NCBI RefSeq assembly: GCF_008123515.1
Contig: NZ_VSSR01000008.1
Location: 1 to 64,000 of the forward strand
DNA: 64,000 nt
Origin: Bradyrhizobium cytisi
Lineage (GTDB): Bacteria > Pseudomonadota > Alphaproteobacteria > Rhizobiales > Xanthobacteraceae
Reading direction: 5' to 3'
Of the stretch, positions 17,146 through 26,574 are shown one piece after another. Below the pieces are notes generated by a model. It did no database searches. It was not told the DNA's origin and worked only from the letters and a program-made list of their open reading frames with translations. The translations under genes and the position numbers were made by a program. How positions within the stretch are numbered: the first letter of the stretch is position 1; each line of letters begins with the position of its first letter.

Positions 17146-18804
17146 CTAGTCCCGCGAGACCCGCGGCGTCGAGGGCGTGACGTTGGCGGGCGTGTGGAAA
17201 TCGAGCCGCGCCCGGTTCTCCTCGCGCACACCGGTTTCGTCGCCGAACTCGACATAGCTCTGCGCGTCCTGCTTCCATTGCGGCCATGTCGTTGCCGGCG
17301 TCGCGGGATTGCCGGTTCGCGCGAAGGCGACAAGCGTGTCCATCATGCGTTCGGACAGCGCGCGGTCGAGCTCGGTCCAGTTGCGCGTGGTGCGGAATTT
17401 GTTGAAGGCGTCCTGCGTTCCGAACCAGTAAGGCACATCAGAGGTGTGATAGGCGCCGATCTTCTGCGGATTGTCGAAGAATTCGACGTTCGCCGCGAAC
17501 GGATGCACCCGCGAGAACATGTACATGTAGAACGGCGCCTTTCCGGTCTTCGCCTGGGCTTCGGCCCAGTTGCGCGTGCCGATCTCGACCAGCCCCTCGC
17601 GCGCGGCGGTCAACCCCATGGCTTTCGCCTCCTCGTCGGTCTTCGCGGGATAGAGCGCAAGGAAACGATCGGCCTGGTCGCCATAGAGCTTTCGTGCCGC
17701 GGCGACATAGGCCTCCAACGTGCCGGCGGTGCGCAGATCGTTCGAACTCTCATCGCGCGTGAAGCCGGCGACGGTGGCGACATCGTTCTGCTTGCCCGCC
17801 GCAAAGATGTTCGGGACCGTGTCGGGCAGCACGTAGCCGTCGATATCGGGCGTGACGGAGATCGTGCCGGCGCAGCCGAGCTGGCAGTCCTTCTGAATTG
17901 CAAGAATCTTGTCGGCCTGGATCTGCCGCATCTCGGCGAGCGAGGACGCACCGAGCGCCGATTGCACCTCGAGGCCGATCTTCTCGGCGGCGGGGAGCGC
18001 CGGAAATTTGAAGCGGTTGTCGAACATGCTCAGGCTCATCGCGAAACCGCGATTGAACAGGCCCTTCGCGAGCGGGCTCGCGTCCAGCGCCGACACCGAC
18101 ATCGCGCCGGCCGACTGCCCGGTGATGGTGACGTTATCAGGGTCGCCGCCGAATTGCGCGATGTTGCGCTTGACCCATTGCAGCGCCGCAACCTGGTCCA
18201 TCAGGCCGTAATTGCCGGAGGCGTGATTTTGCGATTCCGCGGTCAGCTCGGGATGGGCGAGATTGCCCAGAATGCCGACGCGGTAGTTGAAGCTGACGAA
18301 GATCGTGCCTTTCTTCGCGACGTTCTCGCCGTCATACATCGCCATGCCGCTGGAGCCGAGCGTGAAGCCGCCGCCATAGATCCAGACCACGACCGGCAGC
18401 TTCGCGCCCGGCTTGGCATCGGCGCTCGCCCAGATGTTCAGATAGAGGCAGTTCTCGCTGGTCGCCTCCTCGCCGAAATAATGATTGAGATTGTGCCGCC
18501 GCAGCACCTGGATGCATTCGGGCGCCAGCCGGTCGGCGTGATAAACGCCCTTCCATGCTTCGACCTTTTGCGGCGCGCGCCAACGGAGATCACCGAGCGG
18601 CGGCGCGGCAAAGGGAATGCCGAAATAGGCTCTCACGTTCGACGGCAGGACCTTGCCGGAGACGGCGCCGCTATCGATGCTGACGGGGTCTCCGGGAACA
18701 GGCGTCGCGACGATCTGCGCCGATGCGGACGAAGCCGCCTGCAGCACAAGGAGCACAGCGATCCGCATCGCGGGCCACGTAGCATTCCTGTTCAAGATGC
18801 TCAT
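17146..18804 (-). CDS. Secreted carboxylesterase type B
   Basis: A 552-residue alpha/beta-hydrolase of the type B carboxylesterase family. Residues 1-28 are a signal peptide (hydrophobic core IAVLLVLQAASSASA). The oxyanion segment is VWIYGGGFTLGSSG and the nucleophile is the serine of GQSAGAMSVSA; the acidic residue is near GFTRDESSND and the histidine near AYHTSDVPYWFG. It should hydrolyse esters in the periplasm or outside the cell. Its ATG at 18804 overlaps the stop of the upstream esterase gene by four bases (ATGA), and gagggagg lies just upstream. The pair and the transporter gene upstream form an operon. Confidence 0.9.
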   Translation of the reverse strand: MSILNRNATWPAMRIAVLLVLQAASSASAQIVATPVPGDPVSIDSGAVSGKVLPSNVRAYFGIPFAAPPLGDLRWRAPQKVEAWKGVYHADRLAPECIQVLRRHNLNHYFGEEATSENCLYLNIWASADAKPGAKLPVVVWIYGGGFTLGSSGMAMYDGENVAKKGTIFVSFNYRVGILGNLAHPELTAESQNHASGNYGLMDQVAALQWVKRNIAQFGGDPDNVTITGQSAGAMSVSALDASPLAKGLFNRGFAMSLSMFDNRFKFPALPAAEKIGLEVQSALGASSLAEMRQIQADKILAIQKDCQLGCAGTISVTPDIDGYVLPDTVPNIFAAGKQNDVATVAGFTRDESSNDLRTAGTLEAYVAAARKLYGDQADRFLALYPAKTDEEAKAMGLTAAREGLVEIGTRNWAEAQAKTGKAPFYMYMFSRVHPFAANVEFFDNPQKIGAYHTSDVPYWFGTQDAFNKFRTTRNWTELDRALSERMMDTLVAFARTGNPATPATTWPQWKQDAQSYVEFGDETGVREENRARLDFHTPANVTPSTPRVSRD

Positions 18805-20297
18805 ACGGCCTCCCTCATGTCGTTTTTGTCGTTGGTGCCATTGCTCAGCTCCGCCCAGAGGCGGGAGCGCGCGCTTTCGTTGAGAGGCACAATATGAAAC
18901 GGCTGGCCGAAGATTGCGAGTGGCTCCTTGGCCGGCTCGAACCGCGGCCAGGCTTCCACAACATCGGGCGCGCCTGACGTCACGAAGCGCAGCAGGCTCA
19001 TCTGAAACCGCGCCGCGACGTCGATATCGGCCGGGGTCATCGGGCCGCCCTTTCGCTGCAGGATCGGGCGATCGATGAAGGCAGGCAGATGCGCCCAGAG
19101 GCAGGCATTGTCGGCGCCGTGGGTCGGTCCTTGCGACAAGAACGGTTGCAGCGCCGGACGATGATCGAACCGGCTCAGCCACACTGCGCCCCCTGCGGCT
19201 GCGTGCTGCCGCGCGAGATCAGTCATCGGGCGATGCCAGAACGCATCCGACAGCAGCGCCTCGTACGGATCCTCATCGAGGCGCGCCGAGCCGCGATAAC
19301 AGGCCAGCAGGCGCTCCCAGCCGGCATCGCCGAAAGCAACGCGGACATTGCGCTCGGTGCTGCGGATCATCGCGGCCGGCGGCGTGCTCTTCAAAAACAT
19401 CACCATCTCGTCGCGGCAGGAGCCGAGCCAGAGCGGAATGTCGCGCAAGCCTCCCTCGGCGAAGACCTCACGCGGCTCGCGCGGGATCACGGTGCCGTCG
19501 AGCACCGGGCCGAACACGGTGCCTGAGGTGGTTTCGTCGGCGATCCTGCGGCCGACGCGTTCCACCGCGGCGAAGAGTTTTGGCAGCGGCACGGAGGCAA
19601 TCGCGGCAGGATCGCTCGCAAGCTCGAGCTCTTCGATGACGCGGCGTGCGACCTGATCGGCATGGTCGGCGCTCATGATGTTGCGCCCCGGCGCACTCAG
19701 CGCGAGCGCGCGGGCAAACTTGCCCTTTGCCTGCGGTAGCGTTGCAAGCGCAATCACCATCGACGCGCCGGCCGACTGGCCCGACAGCGTCAGCCGGTTC
19801 GGATCGCCGCCGAAATTGGCGATATTGGCATGGACCCAGTCGAGTGCTGTGAGGGAATCCGAGATCGCGAGATTGTTGGCTTCGCCCAATCCGTGGCGAT
19901 GCAGCTGCAGGAAGCCGAGCGGGCCGAGCCGATAGTTGATGGTGACGATGACGGCCGGGCCATGCGCAGCGAGGAATGCGCCGTCATAATCGGCGCCGCC
20001 GCCGGTGACGAAGGCGCCGCCATGGATGAAGAACAGCACCGGCAGCGGGCGATCGATCCCTGTCGGCGTCCAGATATTCAGGCTGAGACAGGACTCCTCC
20101 GCCTGATCGAGATGCCCGGGCTGCGGCGCGTAAGGGCCGTAATCCGTGCAGTTTCGCGGCTCCATCCACGCAAGCGGTGGCCTCGCTTTGGCGAAGCGCC
20201 GTGCAGTCGCGAACGGCACGCCCTTGAAGGCGCGGACGGCGCCCTGCTCGGCCCCGATGATCGGGCCGAGCGTGGTCGGAACTGTGTTGGTCAGCAT
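18801..20297 (-). CDS. Cytoplasmic carboxylesterase type B
   Basis: A 498-residue carboxylesterase without a signal peptide. Landmarks are FKGVPFATARRFAKARPP, the oxyanion region FFIHGGAFVTGGG, the nucleophile serine in SGQSAGASMVIA, the acidic residue near GSCRDEMVMF and the histidine in PTHGADNACLW. I start it at the ATG at 20297 (MLTNTVPTTLG), within a longer open frame to 20426. It is followed by the secreted esterase gene with a four-base overlap and preceded by a symporter gene with a 22-base gap. One secreted and one cytosolic esterase beside an uptake protein suggests use of an ester-linked nutrient. Confidence 0.88.
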   Translation of the reverse strand: MLTNTVPTTLGPIIGAEQGAVRAFKGVPFATARRFAKARPPLAWMEPRNCTDYGPYAPQPGHLDQAEESCLSLNIWTPTGIDRPLPVLFFIHGGAFVTGGGADYDGAFLAAHGPAVIVTINYRLGPLGFLQLHRHGLGEANNLAISDSLTALDWVHANIANFGGDPNRLTLSGQSAGASMVIALATLPQAKGKFARALALSAPGRNIMSADHADQVARRVIEELELASDPAAIASVPLPKLFAAVERVGRRIADETTSGTVFGPVLDGTVIPREPREVFAEGGLRDIPLWLGSCRDEMVMFLKSTPPAAMIRSTERNVRVAFGDAGWERLLACYRGSARLDEDPYEALLSDAFWHRPMTDLARQHAAAGGAVWLSRFDHRPALQPFLSQGPTHGADNACLWAHLPAFIDRPILQRKGGPMTPADIDVAARFQMSLLRFVTSGAPDVVEAWPRFEPAKEPLAIFGQPFHIVPLNESARSRLWAELSNGTNDKNDMREAV

Positions 20298-20319
20298 ACG
20301 ATCGTGTCCCTGTTTTCGC

Positions 20320-21657
20320 TTACGCGCGCCGCTTGCCGAGATCGGCGATGTCGACCTTATGGGTTTCGCGCGCGGTCGATGCGGCCGCGGCCGAGGCGAC
20401 GCAGCAACCGGCGACGAAGAGCGCAACCGGAATCCAGCCGTTCGGTCCTTCGCCGACGAGGCTCGCGCTCACCAGCGGCGTGAAGCCGGCGGCGAGGAAG
20501 CCGAGCTGGGTGCCGATCGCGGTGCCCGAATAGCGCACGCGCGCCTCGAACATCTCCGCATAAAACGACGGCCAGATCGCGTTGGGCGCGGAGTAGACGA
20601 TGTACAGGCCAATCGCGGCGGCGAAGATCGCGGGCGTGCTGCCCGACGTCACCAGCATGAAATAGGGGAACAGCAGCACGGCGCAGCCAAGCACGCCGCC
20701 GATGAACACCGGCTTGCGGCCGATCTTGTCGGCGAGCAAGGCCCAGAGCGGCTGGGCGAACAGCGCCACGACGTTGCCGAGCACGCCGGCCCACAGCATG
20801 GTCGGACGCGCGACGCCGAACTTGCTGGTGGCATAGCCGAGCGCAAACACCGCGGTCATGGTGCTGACCGTCGCGATCAGCGCGCAGGCGATGACGCGCA
20901 GCACGTCCGGCCAGTAGTCACGCAGCAGCGCGACCACGGGAAAGCGCGCCACTTGCGCCTTGTCCTTGATGTCCTCGAACACGGGCGTTTCCGGCATGGT
21001 CCGCCGCACCAGGTAGGCGACAAGCAGCACCAGCGCGGAGAGCAGGAACGGAATGCGCCAGCCCCAGCTCAGCAACTGATCTTCGGGCATGCTGGACACC
21101 GGAATGAACACCAGCGTCGCCAGGATCGCGCCGGCCTGGGTGCCGCTCAGGGTCCAGCTCGTGAAGAAGGCGCGGTTGGAATTGGCGGAATGCTCCAGCG
21201 TCAGCGAGTTCGCCCCGCTCTGCTCGCCGGCCGCCGACAGGCCCTGCAGCAGGCGCAGCAGCGTCAGGATGATGGGCGCGGCGTTGCCGATCGTCTTGGC
21301 ATCCGGCAACAAGCCGATCGCGAGCGTCGAGCAACCCATCACCACCAGCGTGAACAGCAGCACCGTCTTGCGGCCGATGCGGTCGCCGAAATGGCCGAGG
21401 ATGACGGCGCCGACGGGACGCGCGATATAACCGATGCCGAACGACAGCAGCGCGAGCAGCGTCCCGGTCGCGGGATCGACATTGGCGAAGAACACTTTTG
21501 GAAAGATCAGCGCCGCCGCGGTGCCGTAGATGAAGAAGTCGTAGTATTCGAGCATGCTGCCGACGAAGCTGACGAGCGCGGCGCGCTTCGGCAGCTTGTT
21601 TTGCGTAGTCTCCGCGCCGGACGGCGCGTGCAGCGATGCGATTGAGGTCGAGCTCAT
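20320..21657 (-). CDS. MFS transporter, metabolite:H+ symporter (MHS) family
   Basis: A 445-residue inner-membrane protein with 12 predicted helices. The first helix carries the MHS signature SMLEYYDFFIYGTAAALIF; the next has GIGYIARPVGAVILGHFGDR followed by IGRK, and LRLLQGLSAAGEQSGA is in helix 4. This family (relatives include KgtP, ProP, ShiA and citrate carriers) imports small acids with protons. The ATG at 21657 is preceded by ggggagg. The gene is first in the esterase operon and divergent from a TetR gene. Confidence 0.9.
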   Translation of the reverse strand: MSSTSIASLHAPSGAETTQNKLPKRAALVSFVGSMLEYYDFFIYGTAAALIFPKVFFANVDPATGTLLALLSFGIGYIARPVGAVILGHFGDRIGRKTVLLFTLVVMGCSTLAIGLLPDAKTIGNAAPIILTLLRLLQGLSAAGEQSGANSLTLEHSANSNRAFFTSWTLSGTQAGAILATLVFIPVSSMPEDQLLSWGWRIPFLLSALVLLVAYLVRRTMPETPVFEDIKDKAQVARFPVVALLRDYWPDVLRVIACALIATVSTMTAVFALGYATSKFGVARPTMLWAGVLGNVVALFAQPLWALLADKIGRKPVFIGGVLGCAVLLFPYFMLVTSGSTPAIFAAAIGLYIVYSAPNAIWPSFYAEMFEARVRYSGTAIGTQLGFLAAGFTPLVSASLVGEGPNGWIPVALFVAGCCVASAAAASTARETHKVDIADLGKRRA

Positions 21658-21767
21658 CAAAATTCCTCCCCTTGTGCGATGGCGGTCGCGGCTCGCGTCA
21701 TGCCCGTCCGGCCATGCGCGCGTTTTTTGCTTTTGGTTGCCGCAACCTCGGTTTCAATCCATAATGT

Positions 21768-21781
21768 ACGAACTAGTACGT
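21768..21781. promoter_or_regulatory. Candidate TetR operator
   Basis: ACGAACT|AGTACGT is a 14-base near-perfect palindrome (6 of 7 positions) in the divergent gap between the symporter (start 21657) and TetR (start 21872) genes. Its position and size fit an autoregulating TetR site that also controls the esterase operon. Binding is inferred. Confidence 0.45.
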
Positions 21782-21871
21782 TTATGCAAGCCGGCCTCAA
21801 AAGACGTCGGATTGGGCGAAATTTGCCTTCACCTTCAAGGTGATCCATAGAAACGGTCGGGAGAAACAGTG

Positions 21872-22522
21872 ATGCTCGAGCGCATGCCACCCCCATCGAA
21901 GCGCACCAACGACCCCGAGCGCACCAAGCGCGACATCCTCGAAGTGGCGATGGCCGAATTCGCCTCCGAGGGCTATTCCGGCGCCCGCGTCGACGCGATC
22001 GCGGCGCGGACCCGCACCTCGAAGCGGATGATCTATTATTATTTCGGCGGCAAGGAGCAGCTCTATCTCGCCGTGCTCGAGGAAGCCTATCGCAGCATCC
22101 GCGCGCTGGAGGATCAGCTCGACATCGCCAGCTGCGACGCGCGCGAGGGCTTGCGCCGGCTGATCGAGGCCACCTTCGACCACGACGAGCGCAATCCGAA
22201 CTTCATCCGCCTCGTCTCAATCGAGAACATCCACCACGGCAAGCACCTGAAGCAGAATCAGCAACTGCGCCAGCTCAACGCCAGCGTGATCGCAACGCTG
22301 GACGGCATCCTCAAGCGCGGCCGTACCGAGGGCGCGTTCCGCGACGACGTCGACGCCATCGATTTGCATCTGGCCATCTCCTCCTACTGCTTCTTCCGCG
22401 TCGCCAACCGCCACACCTTCGGCGCGCTGTTCGACCGCGACCTCAGCGAGCCCAGGGTGCTGGCGAAGAGCAGGACCCAGATCGTGGAGATGATCCTGGC
22501 CTGGCTGGCGGCAGGGGCTTAG
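21872..22522 (+). CDS. TetR family transcriptional regulator
   Basis: A 216-residue regulator. The DNA-binding domain covers about residues 15-60: TKRDILEVAMAEFASEGYSG, then ARVDAIAARTRTSKRMIYYY and FGGKEQLYLAVLEEAYR. The C-terminal half is helical with a TetR_C_33-like look (NPNFIRLVSIENIHHGKHL), close to RutR/NicS-type proteins. The start can be the ATG at 21872 or the GTG one codon before; gggag precedes both. It is divergent from the symporter/esterase operon and is probably its repressor. Confidence 0.9.
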   Translation: MLERMPPPSKRTNDPERTKRDILEVAMAEFASEGYSGARVDAIAARTRTSKRMIYYYFGGKEQLYLAVLEEAYRSIRALEDQLDIASCDAREGLRRLIEATFDHDERNPNFIRLVSIENIHHGKHLKQNQQLRQLNASVIATLDGILKRGRTEGAFRDDVDAIDLHLAISSYCFFRVANRHTFGALFDRDLSEPRVLAKSRTQIVEMILAWLAAGA

Positions 22523-22531
22523 CGACCGCCC

Positions 22532-23317
22532 TCACCCGCTCCGCTTCTGCCGCGTGCTCGCCAATAGCAACAGCATGAACGACGCCGCCGTCATCAGCGT
22601 CGAGATCGCTGCGATGGTCGGATCGATCTCATCGCGGAGCGCGGTGAACATGCGCTTGGTCAGCGGCTGATACTGGCCGCCGGAGATGAACAGGGCGACG
22701 ATAGTCTCGTCCATCGCCGAGATGAAAGCGAAGATGCCGCCGGCGACCACGCTGGACTTGATCTGCGGCAGCGTCACCGCAAAGAAGCTGCGCAGGCGGT
22801 TCATGCCGAGGCTGCGGGCCACCATCTCCTGCGCGGGGTCGAAGCTTTGCAAGCCTGCGAGCACCGAGATGACGACGTAAGGCAGGCCGAGCATCACATT
22901 CGCCAGCACGAGGCCCGGCAAGGTCGCCACCAGGCCGACCTTGGCATAGACGAAGAAGATGCCGACCGCGGTGATGATGATCGGCACCACCAGCGGCAGC
23001 AGCAGCGTCATGTGGATGACGCGCATGACGCGCAGCTTCGACTGGCTGATGGCATAGGCGGCGGCGACGCCACACGGCGTTGCGATCACCACCGTGAGCA
23101 GCGCAACCGTCAGCGTCACCCGCGTCGCCTGCATCCAGGCCGGATTGGCGAAATATTGCTGATACCAGCGCAGCGAGAACGACGGCGGCGGGAAGGTCAG
23201 GAAGCGCGCGCTGGAGAATGAGATCGGAGCGATGATCAGCACCGGCAGGATCAGATAGACCAGCACCAGCGTGCTGATCACGTAGAGGGCGATCCGTGGG
23301 GGCGAGATGCGCGTCAT
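22532..23317 (-). CDS. ABC transporter permease, polyamine type (PotC-like)
   Basis: A 261-residue inner-membrane permease with six hydrophobic segments. The EAA loop, which touches the ATPase, is near VARSLGMNRLRSFFAVTLPQ. The ATG at 23317 overlaps the stop of the other permease gene by four bases. With the adjacent permease, binding-protein and ATPase genes it completes a spermidine/putrescine-type importer. A longer open frame to 23881 runs through the partner gene and is rejected. It ends 9 bases from the convergent TetR gene. Confidence 0.9.
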   Translation of the reverse strand: MTRISPPRIALYVISTLVLVYLILPVLIIAPISFSSARFLTFPPPSFSLRWYQQYFANPAWMQATRVTLTVALLTVVIATPCGVAAAYAISQSKLRVMRVIHMTLLLPLVVPIIITAVGIFFVYAKVGLVATLPGLVLANVMLGLPYVVISVLAGLQSFDPAQEMVARSLGMNRLRSFFAVTLPQIKSSVVAGGIFAFISAMDETIVALFISGGQYQPLTKRMFTALRDEIDPTIAAISTLMTAASFMLLLLASTRQKRSG

Positions 23318-24180
23318 TTCTGCCCCAGCACGCGATCGAGCGAGATGAAGCGGCTGACGACGAAGAAGATCAAGAGCACGCTGAGCAGCAGCACCACGGC
23401 GACCGCGCTGGCCGCACCGAACTGGTTGTAGAGCTCGACATTGCGGCTCACCAGCATCGACACCATCACCGTGCGGCCGCCGCCGAGCAATTCCGGCGTG
23501 ATGTAGAAGCCGAGGCAGAGCACGAACACCATGGTGCAGCCGGCGAGCACGCCGGGCAGCGACAGCGGCAGGAACACGCGGGCAAACGTCAGCGACGGGC
23601 TCGCACCCAGGCTGGCGCCGGCCTGCATCAGATCGCCGGGGATTTTTTGCATGGTGGCGTAGAGCGGCAGCACCATGAAGGGCAGCAGAATGTGCACGGT
23701 AGCGACCACCGTGCCGAACGTATTGTGCGCCAGCGCCAGCGGCTCGGAGATGACGTCGAGATAACGCAACAACTGGTTGATCACGCCGGTGCGCTGGAGC
23801 AGCGCGAGCCAGGCATAGGCGCGCACCAGCACGGACGTCCAGAACGGCAGCACCACCAGCGACAGGATCAGGATGCTCCATCCCTTCGGCACGGAATTGG
23901 CGAGATAGGCCACGGGATAGCCAAGCAGCAGCGCGATGATGGTGACTGCGAGGCTGATCTCGAAGGTCAGCGCGAAGCTCCGCCAGTAGATGTCTTCGGT
24001 GAAGACGCGGCGATAATTCTCCAGCGTGAAGCCGTCATGGTAGATCGACTGCCAGGCGAGCCAGCCGACCGGCAGCACGATCAGCAACAGAATCACCAGC
24101 AGCGCCGGCGACACCAGCGCTAGCATCAGGCCGTGCTCACGGCGCTGATGCTTTTGCGATGGATCTGGCACAGATGTCAC
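23314..24180 (-). CDS. ABC transporter permease, polyamine type (PotB-like)
   Basis: A 288-residue permease with about six membrane segments, the first at LALVSPALLVILLLIVLP. The EAA loop is visible at AGASLGASPSLTFARVFLPL. I give the start as GTG at 24180; a TTG one codon earlier at 24183 is equally possible, both behind gtgaggcagcc. It follows the binding-protein gene by about 10 bases and overlaps the PotC-like gene. Confidence 0.87.
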   Translation of the reverse strand: MTSVPDPSQKHQRREHGLMLALVSPALLVILLLIVLPVGWLAWQSIYHDGFTLENYRRVFTEDIYWRSFALTFEISLAVTIIALLLGYPVAYLANSVPKGWSILILSLVVLPFWTSVLVRAYAWLALLQRTGVINQLLRYLDVISEPLALAHNTFGTVVATVHILLPFMVLPLYATMQKIPGDLMQAGASLGASPSLTFARVFLPLSLPGVLAGCTMVFVLCLGFYITPELLGGGRTVMVSMLVSRNVELYNQFGAASAVAVVLLLSVLLIFFVVSRFISLDRVLGQK

Positions 24181-24190
24181 CAAGGCTGCC

Positions 24191-25237
24191 TCACTTCTGC
24201 ATGAAGGATGCCCAGCGCTTCTCGGCGGCTTCGCCGGCCGGCGAGGACCACCAGGCGTAGGACATCAGCGCCTGCTTGGCCGCATTGGCCGGCTCGCTCG
24301 GCAATTGCGCGGCGCGCTCGGGCTTGATCACGCTGGTCTCGAACGCCTTGGGATTGCCCGGGCCGTAATCGATGTTGAGCGGCAGATTGGCCTGGTGCAC
24401 GGGATCGACGGCCTCGTTGAGGAACTTCACCGCGGTGTCGAGGTTCGGCGCGCCCTTGAGGATGCAGAGCGAGGTGCTCTGCAGGATGCCCTGGTTGTAG
24501 GTGAAGGCGACCTTGGCGCCCTCCTTCGCCACCGCGCTGACGCGGCCGTTCCAGGCCATCTCCATGTCGACCTCGCCGTCATTGAGGAGCTGCGCCGACT
24601 GCGCGCCTGACGTCCACCACACCGTAATGTTCGGCTTGATCTCCTCGAGCTTCTTGAAGGCGCGATCGACGTCGAGCGGATAAAGCTTGTCAGGCGCGAC
24701 ACCGTCGGCCATCAGCGCCGCTTCCAGCGTGGCGATCGGATGGTTGCGCAGCGCGCGGCGGCCGGGGAATTTCTTGACGTCCCAGAAATCGGCCCAGCTG
24801 TTCGGCGCATCCTTCGGGAACGTCTTCTGGCTAAAGGCCAGCACGCTGGAATAGAATTCGTAGGACACCGAGTATGGGCTGCGATAGGCCTCAGGCATCG
24901 CCGCCGCGTTCGGGATCTTCGAGAAGTCGAGCTTCTCGATCAGCCCCTGCTCGCCGCCGCGCAGGCAATAGCCGGTCGGCGTGTCCACCACGTCCCAGAT
25001 CGGCTTGCCGCTGCCGACCTGGGTCTTGATCGCGGGCCAGGCGTCGGGGATGGAATCCTGGTTGATGGTGATGCCGAGCTTCTTGGCGGAGGGATCGAGG
25101 ATCGCCACCGTCTGCGCCTGCTGATAGGCGCCGCCCTGCGAGACGAAGGTGATCTGCTCGGCGGCATCAGCCGCGGTAGTCAATCCCATCGCGCCCAGCA
25201 GCGCGCAGCCCAATCCCAAATTCCGTTTCGTCTTCAT
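24191..25237 (-). CDS. ABC transporter substrate-binding protein, polyamine type (PotD-like)
   Basis: A 348-residue periplasmic binding protein. The signal peptide is MKTKRNLGLGCALLGAMGLT up to about residue 26, with cleavage near ADAAEQ. The mature part starts with ITFVSQGGAYQQAQ and has VVDTPTGYCLRGGEQGLIEK and NITVWWTSGAQSAQLLNDGE, typical of the PotD/PotF family (SBP_bac_8). The ATG at 25237 follows ggaggagg. The ligand is probably a polyamine or similar cationic amine, as the neighbouring gene encodes a glutamylputrescine-oxidase-like flavoprotein. Confidence 0.9.
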   Translation of the reverse strand: MKTKRNLGLGCALLGAMGLTTAADAAEQITFVSQGGAYQQAQTVAILDPSAKKLGITINQDSIPDAWPAIKTQVGSGKPIWDVVDTPTGYCLRGGEQGLIEKLDFSKIPNAAAMPEAYRSPYSVSYEFYSSVLAFSQKTFPKDAPNSWADFWDVKKFPGRRALRNHPIATLEAALMADGVAPDKLYPLDVDRAFKKLEEIKPNITVWWTSGAQSAQLLNDGEVDMEMAWNGRVSAVAKEGAKVAFTYNQGILQSTSLCILKGAPNLDTAVKFLNEAVDPVHQANLPLNIDYGPGNPKAFETSVIKPERAAQLPSEPANAAKQALMSYAWWSSPAGEAAEKRWASFMQK

Positions 25238-25266
25238 CCTCGCCTCCTCCATCGCCAAAAAAGATC

Positions 25267-26574
25267 TCACCGACCGATCGCATCGAGAAACTGGTACCAG
25301 CCGGCGACCATGCGCACGGCGGGCTCGCGCAGCGGATAGAGCGGAATGGCCTTCATGCGGCTGACGTCGAGCAGCCCGACATCGGGCGTCTCGCCGCGGA
25401 CCAAGGCGGCGAGATAGCGGCCCATCAGGCTCGACATGGCGACGCCCGCACCGTTGTAGCCCATCGAGACCAGCGTGCGGTCGTCGATCCGGCCGATATG
25501 CGGCACCGAGTCCAAGGTCATGCCGACCAGGCCCGACCATTTGTAGGCAAGCGGGACATCGGCCAGATCGGGGAAGATGCCGATCATCGCCTTGCGCAAC
25601 GCGTCGAAGGCGGCTTGCGAGTCCTGCTCGCCGAAGGCGCCGCGGCCACCAAAGATCACGCGGTTGTCGACCATGCGGAACCAGCGCATCATGCGCTTGG
25701 TCTCGGTGTAGGTGCGTCCGGTCGGCATCAGCCGCCCCGCGAGATTGCGCGGCAGTTGTTCGGTCGCGATGATCGCGCTGCGGAACGGGATCAGCGTGCG
25801 CTGCATGCGCGCGGTCGCGCCGGTCAGATCGGAATAGCTGTTGGTGGCGATGATCGCCTGCCTGGCGCGCACCGCGCCCTGCGGCGTCTCGGCGACGGTG
25901 CCGCCGTTCTCGCGCTGGAGTTTGATCACCGGCGATTGCTGGAAGATCGGAACGCCTTGGCGCGCCACGCCATCGGCGAGGCCGCGCAGATAGTTCAGCG
26001 GATGGATGCCGCCCGAGCCGGGATTGAGCACGCCGCCGACAAAGATGTCGGAGCCGGTCTCGTCGCGCACTTGCCGCTTGTCGAGGATCCGAACCTCGGC
26101 CGAGCCCATCTCGCGCGTCATCCAGTTGGCTTCGTCTATCGCGGCTTTCAGCGTGGTCTCGTTATGCGCGGCCTTGACCTGGCCGGTGCGGGTCAGGTTT
26201 GCGCTGGTGATACCGAATTCGGAGACCAGCTCCTCGACGATGTCAGTGGATTCATGCGCGATCTCATACATGCGCTTTGCCATGGCGCGGCCATGGCTGG
26301 CGTCGATCTCGCGGAACGAGAGCCGAAACTTTGCGGTGATCACGCCGCCATTGCGCCCGCTCGCGCCCCAACCGGGACGATTGGCTTCCAGCACGACCGG
26401 CGCGAGACCACTCTTGGCGATGTGGTGCGCGGCGGACAGGCCGGTATAGCCCGCACCGATGATCACCACATCCGCCTGTTGCTCGCCCGACAGGACCGGA
26501 AACGCGCGCGCCGGCTCCGCCGTGGCTTCCCACAGCGAATTGGCCGATGGCAGCGCGTTCCAGTCCCGTGTCAT
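25267..26574 (-). CDS. FAD-dependent oxidoreductase, gamma-glutamylputrescine oxidase-like (PuuB/OrdL family)
   Basis: A 435-residue DAO-superfamily flavoprotein. After a PuuB-like leader (NSLWEATAEPARAFPVLSGE) comes the FAD motif VVIIGAGYTGLSAAHHIAK, then WGASGRNGGVITAKFR. The C-terminal motif is VSMGYNGAGVAMSSLMGRYL. Such enzymes oxidise a primary or secondary amine (glutamylputrescine or N-methyl amino acids) to an aldehyde or oxo acid. Its ATG overlaps the HAD gene stop by four bases, and it is followed by the binding-protein gene, tying oxidation to uptake. Confidence 0.88.
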   Translation of the reverse strand: MTRDWNALPSANSLWEATAEPARAFPVLSGEQQADVVIIGAGYTGLSAAHHIAKSGLAPVVLEANRPGWGASGRNGGVITAKFRLSFREIDASHGRAMAKRMYEIAHESTDIVEELVSEFGITSANLTRTGQVKAAHNETTLKAAIDEANWMTREMGSAEVRILDKRQVRDETGSDIFVGGVLNPGSGGIHPLNYLRGLADGVARQGVPIFQQSPVIKLQRENGGTVAETPQGAVRARQAIIATNSYSDLTGATARMQRTLIPFRSAIIATEQLPRNLAGRLMPTGRTYTETKRMMRWFRMVDNRVIFGGRGAFGEQDSQAAFDALRKAMIGIFPDLADVPLAYKWSGLVGMTLDSVPHIGRIDDRTLVSMGYNGAGVAMSSLMGRYLAALVRGETPDVGLLDVSRMKAIPLYPLREPAVRMVAGWYQFLDAIGR

